Source of the DNA: Gammaproteobacteria bacterium HGW-Gammaproteobacteria-15
GTDB taxonomy: Bacteria > Pseudomonadota > Gammaproteobacteria > Enterobacterales > Alteromonadaceae
DNA length: 64,000 nt
Reading direction: 5' to 3'
Assembly: GCA_002840125.1 (NCBI GenBank)
Contig: PGZF01000004.1
Span: forward strand, 124,001 to 188,000
Shown here: positions 15,216 to 25,147 of the stretch, piece by piece
Layout of the letters: each line of letters opens with the position of its first letter
How positions within the stretch are numbered: the stretch's first letter is position 1
Notes under the pieces: model-generated
Told to the model about the DNA's origin: nothing
Seen by the model: only the letters and a program-made list of their open reading frames with translations
Database searches by the model: none
Made by a program: the position numbers and the translations under genes

Positions 15216-16703
15216 CTATGTCAGGTTAGACGGGCAGTACTGGCGCAAAAAGTCACGGTGCGACGGCAGCCGGTGTACGGCGCTGTTAATGGTGTCGCGG
15301 ATCTGCTGTAAGTGGCGGCTTAATTCGCCATTATTCAAGCCCGCCACCAACTGATGATAACTTTGCGGTTGTAACCGCTGCCCCAGCATGACATGGCTCC
15401 AGGATTCGAGCCGGAACATCTCATCGCCGGTCTGGAAAGCGTGGGCACTTTCGCGGAACAGCTCTATACGGTGCGCCAGCGAATCCGGGATTGTCATAGT
15501 GCGGCAATAGTCCCAGAACGGGCTATCGTTACGTTCGGTCTGGTGGTAATGCAAAATAATAAAGTCGCGGATTTTCTCTACTTCAGTAATAGATTGCTGG
15601 TTATATTCGTCGGTTAGGGCTGGTGTAACGCCGTTAAAAGGAAACAGCCGCAGTAAGCGGATAATACCGCTCATAAACAGGAAAATACTGGTCGATTCCA
15701 GCGGTTCAATAAAGCCACTGGATAAACCAATAGCGACACAGTTTTTATGCCAGAACTTTTTACGCCGGCCGGTTTGATAACTCAGTACGCGGGGCTCCAT
15801 AATCGCCGGTGCTTCCAGGCCATTCAATAAACGCTGTCTGGCTTTGTCGTCGGATAAATAATCGCTGGCATACACCAAACCATTGCCAACTCGGTGCTGC
15901 AGCGGAATTTTCCACTGCCAGCCGCTGTCATGGGCGATAGCCCGGGTATAAGGCGGTACAGTAGGGCCGGGTTCAGTTTGTACCACTACTGCTTTATTGC
16001 ACGGTAACCAGTGATCCCAGCGCTCGTAACCGGTTTTTAATGTTTGCTCTATTAACAAGGCGCGAAAGCCGGTGCAGTCGATAAACAAATCGCCGGTTAT
16101 TTCCTGGCCAGACTCCAGCACTACAGAACGTATATCGCCGTTAACATGCTGCTGCACCTGGGCAATTTTGCCTTCAATACGCACCGCACCTAATTCTTCG
16201 CTGAAGCGGCGTAAAAAGCGGGCATACCGGCCGGCATCCAGATGGTAGGCATAGTTAATGGTGGATTGTTCGGTTTTGGCAAATTTATGCTGTTTGGCCG
16301 CCTGTAACTCATAACAATAGTCGCCAAACGGGGCAGCTATACCCTGGTTTAAACCGTGTAAATAATAGTGCTGAAAATCACTCAGAAAGCTGCCTTTGCC
16401 GGTTACGCCAAAAGGGTGGAAGTAATGGTCGCCCTGCTGGCCCCAGTTTTCAAACGAAATGGCCAGTTTAAAGGTGGCATCGGTAGCCTGCATAAACTCC
16501 TGCTCGTTTATGCCGAGCAAATTATGAAACAGCTGCACCGGCGGTACGGTAGATTCGCCCACGCCGACCGTGCCTATTTCTTCTGACTCTATCAGCACTA
16601 CATCAATTAAGCCTTTTAGCCGTTTTGACAGCGCGGCTGCAGCTACCCAACCGGCGGTGCCACCACCGGCGATCACTACTTTTTTAACTGTATGGTGTTG
16701 CAT
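15216..16703 (-). CDS. Flavin-dependent tryptophan halogenase family protein
   Basis: 495 residues. The FAD-binding GGGTAGW motif is at residues 13-19, the halogenase-specific WxWxIP motif occurs as WQWKIP, the likely catalytic Lys is in ATFKLAISFENW, and the conserved Glu segment is FIEPLESTSIFLF. All positions needed for a working flavin-dependent halogenase therefore seem present. The family oxidises chloride or bromide with FADH2 and O2 and passes hypohalous acid to a lysine. Members of this receptor-linked subgroup have been shown to halogenate indole in vitro; their natural substrate is not known to me. There is no natural-product gene cluster here; the neighbours are SapC, a JmjC protein and a TonB receptor. 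Confidence 0.88.
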   Translation of the reverse strand: MQHHTVKKVVIAGGGTAGWVAAAALSKRLKGLIDVVLIESEEIGTVGVGESTVPPVQLFHNLLGINEQEFMQATDATFKLAISFENWGQQGDHYFHPFGVTGKGSFLSDFQHYYLHGLNQGIAAPFGDYCYELQAAKQHKFAKTEQSTINYAYHLDAGRYARFLRRFSEELGAVRIEGKIAQVQQHVNGDIRSVVLESGQEITGDLFIDCTGFRALLIEQTLKTGYERWDHWLPCNKAVVVQTEPGPTVPPYTRAIAHDSGWQWKIPLQHRVGNGLVYASDYLSDDKARQRLLNGLEAPAIMEPRVLSYQTGRRKKFWHKNCVAIGLSSGFIEPLESTSIFLFMSGIIRLLRLFPFNGVTPALTDEYNQQSITEVEKIRDFIILHYHQTERNDSPFWDYCRTMTIPDSLAHRIELFRESAHAFQTGDEMFRLESWSHVMLGQRLQPQSYHQLVAGLNNGELSRHLQQIRDTINSAVHRLPSHRDFLRQYCPSNLT

Positions 16704-16733
16704 TGTCTGCTCCCTGTGATTTTTATAATATTT

Positions 16734-17768
16734 TTAGCGATTTAACCGGTTTAGCAGCATGGCTCTGAGCTGCCGCGCCTGCATATCATCCAGCTCGCCC
16801 AGTACACCGCGGGCGGCTTCAGGCAAATGTTGCCCGGCTTGTTTGGGGTCGTCAAAAACATAGTAATTTAACAGCGCCTGCCAGGCGCGGCGTTCATGCT
16901 CTGGCTTATCGCGCAGGCACAACAGGGCGTGGTATAACAGGTTCATGCCCGAGCCGGTATAACGTGGGGCTGTGCTCCACCAGTAATTAATTAAAATATT
17001 AAATGTGCCCGGTGCCTCTACCTGATGCCACCACATGCTGGGTAAATACAGGGCATCGCCCGGTTCTAACTCGGCTATCTGGCCTGCCGCCACGGCAGCA
17101 GGGAAATTAGGAAAACGCTGTAAATCCGGATTGGCAAAATCGACCATACTAATGGCCTGGCCACCCGGTGTCGGCTCCAGTGGCCCAGGGTACAAATTAC
17201 TGATTTGTTCTGGTGGAAACAGGGTAAAACGGCGTTTACCCAGTACGCAACAGGCCAGGTTTTCTGAGGTATCGTAGTGGCAGGCGGCCAGTGAACGGTT
17301 ACCCAGCCAGATGCTGACGCGGTCTGGTTCAGTGGCATAGCCCGGCTCAGGTTTGGGTAACTGCATATTATGCTGATCGGGCAGGGTGGGAAAATGGCTC
17401 TGCAACAGGTTAGATGCAATGTAAACAGAGGGGGGTTGTGCTTGTTGCTGCCAGGCCAATATATCGCGTAGTACCTGATCAACCTTACCTAAACTAACGG
17501 TAAAATTCAGCTTAGTGGCGTTGTCATTATAAAAATAGCGACCGTTCAGGCCGGGTTCGCCGTAATACACCTGAGTGGGCTGGCCGTTATAGTGGCTGTT
17601 AAGATAATCGGCCACTAAGGCCGGGTGTTGCTGCCCCAGTTGCACCATGGGCCAGTGGTTTACCAGGCCTTTTAGCACCACCGGCTGTTTGGCGTTGACG
17701 ATTTCTGCCGGTAAAACACCGCTTTGGCAGGTGTCAACAATAGGGCAACGGCGGCTAATGTTCAGCAT
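16734..17768 (-). CDS. JmjC/cupin-like Fe(II)-dependent oxygenase domain protein
   Basis: 344 residues of the cupin-like JmjC type. The iron ligands appear as HYDTSENLACCVLGKRRF (His-x-Asp) and a distal His in LPSMWWHQVE. The segment RFTLFPPEQISNLYPGPLEP is characteristic of bacterial JmjC hydroxylase homologues. Such enzymes hydroxylate amino-acid side chains or act as lyases, using 2-oxoglutarate. The product is cytoplasmic by sequence. The gene lies 30 bp before the halogenase gene and 11 bp after sapC, all in one operon with the receptor. A protein substrate, perhaps SapC or the receptor, is speculation. Confidence 0.85.
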   Translation of the reverse strand: MLNISRRCPIVDTCQSGVLPAEIVNAKQPVVLKGLVNHWPMVQLGQQHPALVADYLNSHYNGQPTQVYYGEPGLNGRYFYNDNATKLNFTVSLGKVDQVLRDILAWQQQAQPPSVYIASNLLQSHFPTLPDQHNMQLPKPEPGYATEPDRVSIWLGNRSLAACHYDTSENLACCVLGKRRFTLFPPEQISNLYPGPLEPTPGGQAISMVDFANPDLQRFPNFPAAVAAGQIAELEPGDALYLPSMWWHQVEAPGTFNILINYWWSTAPRYTGSGMNLLYHALLCLRDKPEHERRAWQALLNYYVFDDPKQAGQHLPEAARGVLGELDDMQARQLRAMLLNRLNR

Positions 17769-17778
17769 AACGCTTTGC

Positions 17779-18546
17779 TCATAACGGTTTGTCGGTTACA
17801 GCGGCGGCCTGTTGCCGGTTAAGCTGATTTTTGCGCTCAATTAAGCTGCGAATATTGCTCATTGAGTTAACAATGGCATACGCCAGTTGTAAAAAACCGG
17901 CCTGATGCAGTTGCTCTAACTTTGCACCACGCAGCGCAGCCAAACGGGCAGCGTTAATACAGTAATTGCCGGTCAGGCGGTATTTTTCGCCGTTGTCGAG
18001 GCTGAATTCTATATTGACCGGCTCTATCAGCTCCAGTTCGGTAAAGACAGCAAACATCGCCGGTGCTATAGCCAAGCCCTGATGAATAGCCTGCAGCCGG
18101 GCTGAAATATGCTCCAGATAAGGGCTGTTGCCACCTTGGGGTAAAAACAATTTCTGGCCGTATTGTTCACTGATTTTGGGGTGGTCCATATCTATATGTA
18201 CTACCGGCTCTGGTGCTTCGTTCAGATCACTATTTTGGCGCTGAAAGCCAATCAGAAACGGGCCTTTTTCAATGCTGGCCGGAATATAACGGGCGTCCCA
18301 GCCAGACGGATGCTGGCTATTGAGGTATAAATTTTCATCTGCGGCAAAACCTAACAAAGCAATGGCCTGATACTTATTATCAGCAGCGTCACTGCGTAGC
18401 AGAATGGGGTACTCTTTTTGTAATTCGGTAAATTCGGTAGGAAATGCCAGTGTACTAGCAATGTTGTCGCCGTATTCTGCACCAAACCGGTGTAGTACAC
18501 GGGTATGCTGGTGGCTGATATTATTTAATAGTGCATGTCGGGGCAT
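17779..18546 (-). CDS. SapC family protein
   Basis: 255 residues matching the SapC family: an opening of the type HALLNNISHQHTRVL, then FPTEFTELQKEYPILLR, PFLIGFQ and NGEKYRLTGNYCINAARL. There is no signal peptide or membrane segment. Although named after a Campylobacter S-layer locus, the family in gammaproteobacteria is mostly found in TonB-receptor sugar loci, together with cupin and halogenase genes. Its biochemical role is unknown. It follows the receptor gene after 128 bp containing a strong hairpin, which probably lets the receptor be made in larger amounts than the downstream proteins. Confidence 0.88.
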   Translation of the reverse strand: MPRHALLNNISHQHTRVLHRFGAEYGDNIASTLAFPTEFTELQKEYPILLRSDAADNKYQAIALLGFAADENLYLNSQHPSGWDARYIPASIEKGPFLIGFQRQNSDLNEAPEPVVHIDMDHPKISEQYGQKLFLPQGGNSPYLEHISARLQAIHQGLAIAPAMFAVFTELELIEPVNIEFSLDNGEKYRLTGNYCINAARLAALRGAKLEQLHQAGFLQLAYAIVNSMSNIRSLIERKNQLNRQQAAAVTDKPL

Positions 18547-18645
18547 TTTTACATCCTGTGTCTGCTGTATCGCAATAACTCCCGTCGGTCAGGAAAAGCC
18601 GCTGCAATAGCGGCCTGGCTTTTAATGTACAACCGATACAACATT

Positions 18646-18666
18646 CCCGCCAGTCTGGCTGGCGGG
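18646..18666. terminator. Hairpin between receptor and sapC genes
   Basis: CCCGCCAG pairs with CTGGCGGG around a five-base loop. It lies eight bases after the receptor stop on the minus strand. No T-run follows, so partial termination or protection of the receptor mRNA 3' end is more likely than full termination. Confidence 0.55.
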
Positions 18667-18674
18667 CTCAGTTG

Positions 18675-21600
18675 TTAGAAGTCGTAACGGACACCAATCT
18701 GATAGCGTGGCCCCAGATCCGTCAGATACCACAACATGGCTTCATTGCGGGCATGAGAGCGGCTGTTTTCGCCTGTCAGGTTCAGCACTTCGGCAAATAC
18801 CGTTAACTGCGGGTTGATGTCGTAGCTGACATTAACGTCAATTTGCCAGTAGGCTTCTTCATATCTGGGGTTGTTAGAGCCACCTTTGTTTACTTCAGCC
18901 AGATACTTGTCACGCCAGTTCCAGGCTACCCTGGCTTGCCAGCTGTCTTTTTCGTAAATACCAATCAGGTTGGCGGTATCACTGAGGCCAATCAGCGCAA
19001 ATTGTGATTCGCCAGGATCAGCGTTGTTATTAAAGCCAACGTCACCGCGCACTATGGTGTAGTTAGCCTGCACCCCAAAACCGCTTTCACCAAAGAAATG
19101 CTGGATAGCAAATTCAGCACCGTATATTTTCGCTTCGCGGTTGTTGTCGGGCGTGCTGGTACGGAACACCATTTCCGGGTCATCATCGTTAGCGCGTAAA
19201 TCAAAGCCCGGGTTACTGGCTAAAAAGTCGATTTGCTCTTGCGTACCGGTAAACTGCGGGTTAGCGCCGTACCTGGCAATCATATCCGGATGGTTACGGA
19301 ACTCATTAAAGGCCATCATGGCGAACAAATAGGTATCGTCCAGCGGGAAGCCGGCATCGCGCACCGCCTGGGCTGCAGCTATTGCCCGTGGCCCGCCGGT
19401 AACATCACGAATACCCAGCAGTGGCTGATCTACCTGGCGGCTGCCGATAAAGTTAATCACGTTTTTCTGAAACACCCCGGCCGACATATAACTAAACGGG
19501 TTGTAATACCATTCCAGTGACAAATCAAAGTTGCTTGATTCCAGCGGCAATAAGCGTGGGTTAGAGGCATCTGCTGTTGGCTGTGCGCCCAGCAGTGTAG
19601 AACCACCGCCGCCGCCAAAGTCAGACGCCGACACACCAAGGCTGCCCAAACCGGCACGGGCTATGGTTTTACTGAACGAGAAGCGGCTGACAAGGTCATC
19701 GCTCAGGTGCAGGGTGATATCCAGGCTGGGTAACAGGTAGTCGTAATCATTGTCTGCATTCGCCGGCTCTGGTGGTACTGTGGAATCGACATACGCAATG
19801 ATGTCGTTATTATCTTCCCAACTGAAGTACACCTGGCTAACCAGTGAACTGGATTTAGACTTGGTTTTTTCATAACGCAGGCCGGTTAATACATCAAACG
19901 GCATGCCACCCAGTTCGCCGCCTAATGCCACCTGAAAATACACAGCTTTGGTGTCTTCTTCGACAATGTTGTCATACGACAATGAGCTTTCAACACCGGT
20001 AGGAATACCGGGGTATAAATCTAACGCAGCGGTGTATAACGCACGCGGATCGGCAATAAAGCCGTAGCCGCCTGGTCGTGCGCTGTAGTCGTCAAACTCG
20101 CCTGGTAAGTCGAATGGTTGAATTAAATCGCCAAATTCGCCGGGGTTGCCTACGTTCCAGTTACCCAGTGCAATATTATTACCGGCTGTCTGGATAGAGC
20201 GTGACTCCATCTTGCGCATTTCTACGCCAAAATCAAAGCGGCCATCGGCCAGCTCGTACATACCGTCCAGTTTAAGCTGTTTAATTTTGCTTTCCTGGCT
20301 GGCGTTACGAATACGGGCAATGGATGAGCCGACATCACCGGCATCTACCATGCCATTAGCATTAGCGCCTTTCTCCGGGATGGTGTCGTCATACACGTTT
20401 TGATAAGTGGGTAAATCGGCACCAAAGAACCACTCACGCGAGGTCACAATAGGTGCGCCTAAACCCACCGCCAGTTCGCCTGAACCGCGTGGGCCGGTAC
20501 CGCGGCTGAACATTTCAGAGCTGTGGGCATCCAGCATCAGGGTTAGCGCATCATTAACCTGATATTCCAGGTTTAAACCGGCAGATTTCAGCGTATTGGT
20601 TTGCTCACGCCATTGTTGCTCATAGCCTTCATCTACGGCGCTGGCATAGGTTTCCTGAATATAAGACGGTGTTTTTACTAAATTATTGTCAAACTCTACC
20701 ACCTTGGTATTGCTACCGGTTTGCATCCAGTTACCCACTTCACCACGGTGCTCAACCAGATTGTTCTCGGCAAAGGTATAATCTGCCGTTGCAGTAAAGT
20801 TGTCGACCGGCCTGAACTGTAACGTAAGCTGGGCATTGTCGCGCTCGCGCCGGGTATTGGAAAACGCATAGCGGATATCATTGGGCCGGGCATATAACTG
20901 GCCTTGCTGAGGTGCATTAATCACTTCAGTATCAGCGTTATTCCAGGTGCGGTCGGCATCGGCGATATCGTCCCAGTAATCTACCTGCCAGTCGTTAACG
21001 GTAGCGCCGGTGTAACCGGAGTCGCGCCGTTGATGGCTGGCCGATAAACTTACACCGAATTTGCCGTTATCCAGCGCATGGCTGAAGATGCCGGATATTT
21101 CCGGGGTAACATCATTGCCGGTGCGGTTAGTGGTGTCATGCACCGCTTTTAAGCCAACACTGGCTACCGTTTCTTCTGTATCCAGCGGGCGGGCTGTTTT
21201 AACGTTAAGGGTGGCGCCAATACCACCGGTGGCAATATTGGCTTTACCGGTTTTATACACTTCTACCGCGCGGATACTTTCTGACGCCAGATTAGAGAAA
21301 TCAAAAGCCCGGGCGCTGCCGCCGCGGGTGGTGCCGTCCGCACCCGAGCCTGCACCATAAGTGGTGGCTGATGGCATGGTGCGGCCGTTCAGAGTAACCA
21401 TATTATTGTCGCCGCCAAAGCCGCGTACTGTTACTTCAGAGCCTTCACCATTGGTGCGGCTGATAGACACACCGGTAATACGCTGCAGTGATTCTGCCAG
21501 GTTGGTGTCGGGAAATTTACCGATATCCTCAGCAGAGATGGCATCTACCACCCCCATTGAATTACGTTTTATATCAGCGGCTTCCTGCATACTTGACCGT

Positions 21601-21755
21601 ACGCCCCGCACTTGTATTATTTCAACGTCTGCCGGTGTTACAGCTTCGGTCTGTGGGGCTTGCTGCGCGTACAACGGCATACCCGCGGTGCTGCCAAGCA
21701 GCAATGACACGGCTTTGGCCAGTGCTGTCCGGCTAAATTTTTTCCTGTTTTCCAT
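18675..21755 (-). CDS. TonB-dependent receptor, carbohydrate-type, Caulobacter-like subfamily
   Basis: 1026 residues from the ATG at 21755, chosen because GAGGGG precedes it and a signal peptide (ALAKAVSLLLGSTAGMPLYA) follows; a start at 21791 would put the signal peptide too far in. The plug domain is clear (DAISAEDIGKFPDTNLAESL, TVRGFGGDNNMVTLNGR), followed by a long barrel that ends in GPRYQIGVRYDF with the terminal Phe used for outer-membrane assembly. Receptors of this subfamily import plant oligosaccharides with TonB/ExbBD energy. Placement near the xylan operon and ahead of sapC, JmjC and halogenase genes supports oligosaccharide uptake, but the ligand is not proved. Confidence 0.9.
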   Translation of the reverse strand: MENRKKFSRTALAKAVSLLLGSTAGMPLYAQQAPQTEAVTPADVEIIQVRGVRSSMQEAADIKRNSMGVVDAISAEDIGKFPDTNLAESLQRITGVSISRTNGEGSEVTVRGFGGDNNMVTLNGRTMPSATTYGAGSGADGTTRGGSARAFDFSNLASESIRAVEVYKTGKANIATGGIGATLNVKTARPLDTEETVASVGLKAVHDTTNRTGNDVTPEISGIFSHALDNGKFGVSLSASHQRRDSGYTGATVNDWQVDYWDDIADADRTWNNADTEVINAPQQGQLYARPNDIRYAFSNTRRERDNAQLTLQFRPVDNFTATADYTFAENNLVEHRGEVGNWMQTGSNTKVVEFDNNLVKTPSYIQETYASAVDEGYEQQWREQTNTLKSAGLNLEYQVNDALTLMLDAHSSEMFSRGTGPRGSGELAVGLGAPIVTSREWFFGADLPTYQNVYDDTIPEKGANANGMVDAGDVGSSIARIRNASQESKIKQLKLDGMYELADGRFDFGVEMRKMESRSIQTAGNNIALGNWNVGNPGEFGDLIQPFDLPGEFDDYSARPGGYGFIADPRALYTAALDLYPGIPTGVESSLSYDNIVEEDTKAVYFQVALGGELGGMPFDVLTGLRYEKTKSKSSSLVSQVYFSWEDNNDIIAYVDSTVPPEPANADNDYDYLLPSLDITLHLSDDLVSRFSFSKTIARAGLGSLGVSASDFGGGGGSTLLGAQPTADASNPRLLPLESSNFDLSLEWYYNPFSYMSAGVFQKNVINFIGSRQVDQPLLGIRDVTGGPRAIAAAQAVRDAGFPLDDTYLFAMMAFNEFRNHPDMIARYGANPQFTGTQEQIDFLASNPGFDLRANDDDPEMVFRTSTPDNNREAKIYGAEFAIQHFFGESGFGVQANYTIVRGDVGFNNNADPGESQFALIGLSDTANLIGIYEKDSWQARVAWNWRDKYLAEVNKGGSNNPRYEEAYWQIDVNVSYDINPQLTVFAEVLNLTGENSRSHARNEAMLWYLTDLGPRYQIGVRYDF

Positions 21756-22212
21756 TTTATCTACATCCCCTCGTGATTTGTTATAAGTCATTCAAATCAA
21801 ACACTCGGGCAGCAGCGCTGTTATTTACTACAGATACTAGGAGCTGCCAGCATGTTCGTTTGTGCAGGTGCTGACCTAGCGGCTTCCTGCACATCCATGC
21901 CGAATAGCCAACCCCCGACAGTCATTGTAGTAATCTTGTCACTTCGGGGAAGTTGTCAAAATGCGTTACCTTCTTGCTTTTTTTATTATGTGCTGCAAAT
22001 GCAAAGTAAAAACGCTGTGGCATGGCTGTGTTTTACTGCTTGTGGGGGTGGCTTAGGGTTGCTTATATTTCAAAAAGATATAGAAGATTCTTATTTGCTA
22101 TTTTAAAGTTATTAACTGCCCGGCGTAAGATAGCGTTGTCGACTGCTGCGAGCGCAATACAACACAGCCTGAGCGGCCATGCACTGTAACAACAGAACAG
22201 GATCAACAGGTT
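21756..22212. promoter_or_regulatory. Divergent control region of the receptor and sulfate-transport operons
   Basis: No gene is supported here; an 84-codon frame at 21852-22106 lacks a ribosome-binding site and family features. An 8-bp inverted repeat, TGTGCAGG (21861-21868) and CCTGCACA (21886-21893), lies about 110 bp upstream of the receptor start and may be an operator or hairpin. Promoters for both operons must lie in this interval but I cannot place them with confidence. Confidence 0.4.
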
Positions 22213-23277
22213 ATGAGTATCAGCATTGAGCAGGTAAATAAACGCTTTGGCGACTTTGTGGCGGTAGACAACGTTAATCTGAATATCAATACCGGCGAAT
22301 TAACGGCACTGCTGGGGCCGTCTGGCTCGGGCAAAACCACTTTGCTGCGTATTATTGCCGGGCTGGAGCAAGCCGACAGTGGCCGTATTCAGTTTAATAA
22401 TGAAGACATTACCGGCCAGCATGTGTCTGAGCGCGGCGTGGGTTTTGTGTTTCAGCACTATGCGCTGTTTAAACATATGACCGTATTTGAAAATGTTGCT
22501 TATGGCTTAACGGTAAAGCCGAAAAAATTTCGCCCCAACAAGGCCGAAATTACGAAAAAAGTGAATAAATTACTGCAGCTGGTGCAACTGGACTGGACCG
22601 CAGATCGCTACCCGGCGCAGTTATCCGGCGGCCAGCGCCAGCGTATTGCCCTGGCCAGAGCGCTGGCGGTAGAGCCCAAAGTGTTGTTGCTGGACGAGCC
22701 TTTCGGTGCGCTGGATGCCAAGGTGCGGGCTGAACTGCGCCGCTGGTTACGCCGCTTACACGATGAAATTCATGTCACCAGCGTGTTTGTCACCCACGAT
22801 CAGGAAGAAGCGCTGGAAGTAGCCGACCGCATAGTGGTCATGAACAAAGGTGCTATTGAGCAGGACGGCACGCCAGAGCAGGTTTACGATCACCCGGCCA
22901 ATCCTTTTGTGTATGAATTTCTTGGCAATGTAAATTTATTCCATGCCAGGGTAAAGCAGGGCCAAACCACCATTGGCAATGTGCAGCTGGCGTCGCCGGA
23001 GCATACCAATGGTGACGAGCAGGACGGTTTTGCCTATGTGCGGCCGCACGAAATTGAGGTATTTAAAGCGCCGGTAAGCGACGGGCTAAAAGTAAAACTG
23101 GATTTGGTGACCATAGTGGGGCCGGTGGCGCGGCTGGAAGTATTAACCGATACTGAGCAACAGCTTATTCATATTGAATTACCCAAAGAACAATTTAAAC
23201 AGCTGGCGCTGGCCCAGGGCGATATCGCCTGGATCCAGCCCCGTTACAGCAAAGTCTTCCTTGGCGAAGGCATTTAA
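22213..23277 (+). CDS. cysA: Sulfate/thiosulfate ABC transporter ATP-binding protein
   Basis: 354 residues. Walker A GPSGSGKT is at residues 35-42, the signature [15 protein letters not shown] and Walker [13 protein letters not shown] follow, and a C-terminal regulatory domain extends past 240. Length and sequence match CysA, which powers sulfate or thiosulfate import. It is the first gene of a four-gene operon in which sbp, cysT and cysW follow with gaps of 17 and 2 bases and an overlap of 4. The second sulfate permease set at 38-40.8 kb has no ATPase gene, so this subunit may serve both. Confidence 0.95.
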   Translation: MSISIEQVNKRFGDFVAVDNVNLNINTGELTALLGPSGSGKTTLLRIIAGLEQADSGRIQFNNEDITGQHVSERGVGFVFQHYALFKHMTVFENVAYGLTVKPKKFRPNKAEITKKVNKLLQLVQLDWTADRYPAQLSGGQRQRIALARALAVEPKVLLLDEPFGALDAKVRAELRRWLRRLHDEIHVTSVFVTHDQEEALEVADRIVVMNKGAIEQDGTPEQVYDHPANPFVYEFLGNVNLFHARVKQGQTTIGNVQLASPEHTNGDEQDGFAYVRPHEIEVFKAPVSDGLKVKLDLVTIVGPVARLEVLTDTEQQLIHIELPKEQFKQLALAQGDIAWIQPRYSKVFLGEGI

Positions 23278-23294
23278 TTTACAGGACTATACCT

Positions 23295-24299
23295 ATGCAC
23301 ACTTCAAAAAAACTGGCGTTGCTGCTGTTTGCCGCCTTGCTGAGCACACCGCTGGCAGCAAAAGAGCTGCTAAACAGCAGCTATGATATTGCCCGTGAAT
23401 TATTTGCTGAAATTAACCCGTTATTTATTGCGCACTGGCAGCAGCAAAGCGGTGAAACCTTAACTATTAACCAGTCGCACGGCGGCTCGTCGCGCCAGGC
23501 GCAGGCTATTTTGCAGGGGCTGCGTGCCGACGTAGTAACCTTTAACCAAAGCACCGACATTGATGTATTACACCAGCGCGGTAACCTGCTGCCGGCAAAC
23601 TGGCGTGAACGCTTAGCCAATAATGCCTCGCCTTATTACTCCACCATGGCGTTTCTGGTGCGTAAAGGAAACCCGAAGCAAATCAGCAGCTGGCAAGACT
23701 TGGCTAAACCCGGCGTTGGCCTGGTATTTCCTAACCCAAAAACGTCGGGCAACGCGCGTTACACTTATTTAGGCGCTTACGGTGATGCATTGCAGCGGTT
23801 TGATAACGACGATGCCAAAGCCCGCAACTGGGTAAAAACGTTTTTAGCCAACGTAGTGGTATTTGACACCGGCGGCCGTGGCGCTACTACTTCTTTTGTT
23901 GACCGCCAACTGGGTGATGTATTGATCACCTTTGAATCTGAAGTAAACGGCATTATTAAACAATACCCGGATCAGCAGTTTGAGCGCGTAGTGCCGCCAA
24001 CCAACGTATTGGCTGAATTCCCGGTCGCCTGGATTGATCGCAACATTCAACGCAACGGCACCGAAAAACAAGCTAAAGCTTACCTGGAGTTTTTATACAG
24101 CAGCGCTGCGCAGCAGGTATTGGCGCGCCACTTTTACCGGGTGCACGATGCCGACGTGGTTGCCGCTACTGCGGCGCAGTTTCCGGTAACTAAACTATTT
24201 AAAGTAGAAGATCTGTTTAGCAGTTGGGATGCTGTGCAAAGTACCCATTTTGCCAGCGGCGGTGTGCTGGACCAATTGCTGGCCGAGGGTAAACGCTAA
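23295..24299 (+). CDS. sbp: Periplasmic sulfate-binding protein
   Basis: 334 residues with a signal peptide ([19 protein letters not shown]). The family motifs [30 protein letters not shown] and [13 protein letters not shown] are plain; the last two contain residues that hold sulfate. It delivers sulfate to the CysT/CysW channel encoded directly downstream. The protein is a paralogue of the one at 38018-39037, which has the same motifs but differs in most other positions. CysP (thiosulfate) is a close relative and cannot be excluded. Confidence 0.92.
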   Translation: MHTSKKLALLLFAALLSTPLAAKELLNSSYDIARELFAEINPLFIAHWQQQSGETLTINQSHGGSSRQAQAILQGLRADVVTFNQSTDIDVLHQRGNLLPANWRERLANNASPYYSTMAFLVRKGNPKQISSWQDLAKPGVGLVFPNPKTSGNARYTYLGAYGDALQRFDNDDAKARNWVKTFLANVVVFDTGGRGATTSFVDRQLGDVLITFESEVNGIIKQYPDQQFERVVPPTNVLAEFPVAWIDRNIQRNGTEKQAKAYLEFLYSSAAQQVLARHFYRVHDADVVAATAAQFPVTKLFKVEDLFSSWDAVQSTHFASGGVLDQLLAEGKR

Positions 24300-24301
24300 C
24301 C

Positions 24302-25147
24302 GTGACATTTTATCGCAGTTTTACCAGTAAGCGTGTGCTGCCGGGCTTTGGTATCAGCCTTGGCAGCAGTTTGTTTTTTATCAGCCTGGTTATTTTGCTA
24401 CCCATTACCGGGCTAATAGTGCAAACGGCAGAACTCAGCTGGGCGCAGTACTGGGCTATTATTTCAGATCCGCGGGTAGTGGCCACTTACAAAGTAACAT
24501 TGTCGGCGGCGCTGGTGGCCAGTGTGTTTAACTTGTTTTTTGGCCTGTTAATGGCATGGATCTTAACCCGTTACCGTTTCCCCGGCCGCATTTTGCTGGA
24601 CGGCCTGATGGATTTACCTTTCGCCCTGCCAACAGCAGTGGCTGGCTTAACGCTGGCGGCAGTGTTTTCTACCCAGGGTTGGTTTGGCCAGTATCTGGCA
24701 TTGTGGGATATAAAAGTGTCTTACACCTGGCTGGGTATAGTGCTGGCGATGATCTTTACCAGTGTGCCTTTTGTGGTGCGCTCGGTGCAGCCGGTGCTGG
24801 AAGAATTTGGCCCGGAATACGAAGAAGCCTCTGCTACTTTGGGCGCCAGCCCGTGGCAGACCTTTTTCCGTATTATTTTGCCGGAAATAAAACCGGCACT
24901 GCTTACCGGCACGGCGCTGTCGTTTACCCGCAGCCTGGGTGAATTTGGCGCGGTTATTTTTATTGCCGGTAACCTGCCGTGGCAAACCGAAGTCACCTCG
25001 CTGATGATTTTTGTCCGGCTGCAGGAATTCGACTACGCCGGTGCCAGCGCTATTGCCAGCGTGGTGCTGCTGGCGTCGTTAATTTTGCTGTTTATTATTA
25101 ATGGCATTCAGCAACGCTACCAGCATATTACCGGAGGCGTGAAATGA
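24302..25147 (+). CDS. cysT: Sulfate ABC transporter permease CysT (CysU)
   Basis: 281 residues with about six membrane segments. The start is a GTG two bases after the sbp stop (MTFYRSFTSKRVLPGFGISLG). The permease loop EEASATLGASPWQTFFRIILPE is the EAA motif that docks to the ATPase. The order after sbp and before cysW is the classic one. Its end overlaps cysW by ATGA. Confidence 0.94.
   Translation: MTFYRSFTSKRVLPGFGISLGSSLFFISLVILLPITGLIVQTAELSWAQYWAIISDPRVVATYKVTLSAALVASVFNLFFGLLMAWILTRYRFPGRILLDGLMDLPFALPTAVAGLTLAAVFSTQGWFGQYLALWDIKVSYTWLGIVLAMIFTSVPFVVRSVQPVLEEFGPEYEEASATLGASPWQTFFRIILPEIKPALLTGTALSFTRSLGEFGAVIFIAGNLPWQTEVTSLMIFVRLQEFDYAGASAIASVVLLASLILLFIINGIQQRYQHITGGVK

Noticed and set aside
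15216..16703. Halogenated natural-product biosynthetic gene cluster
   Set aside because: No synthase, peptide-synthetase or tailoring genes nearby; neighbours are SapC and a TonB receptor.
21361..21786. 141-codon plus-strand frame in the receptor gene
   Set aside because: Antisense to the signal peptide and plug region of a clear TonB-dependent receptor.
21852..22106. 84-codon plus-strand frame as a gene
   Set aside because: No ribosome-binding site, no family pattern, and it lies in the divergent promoter region.
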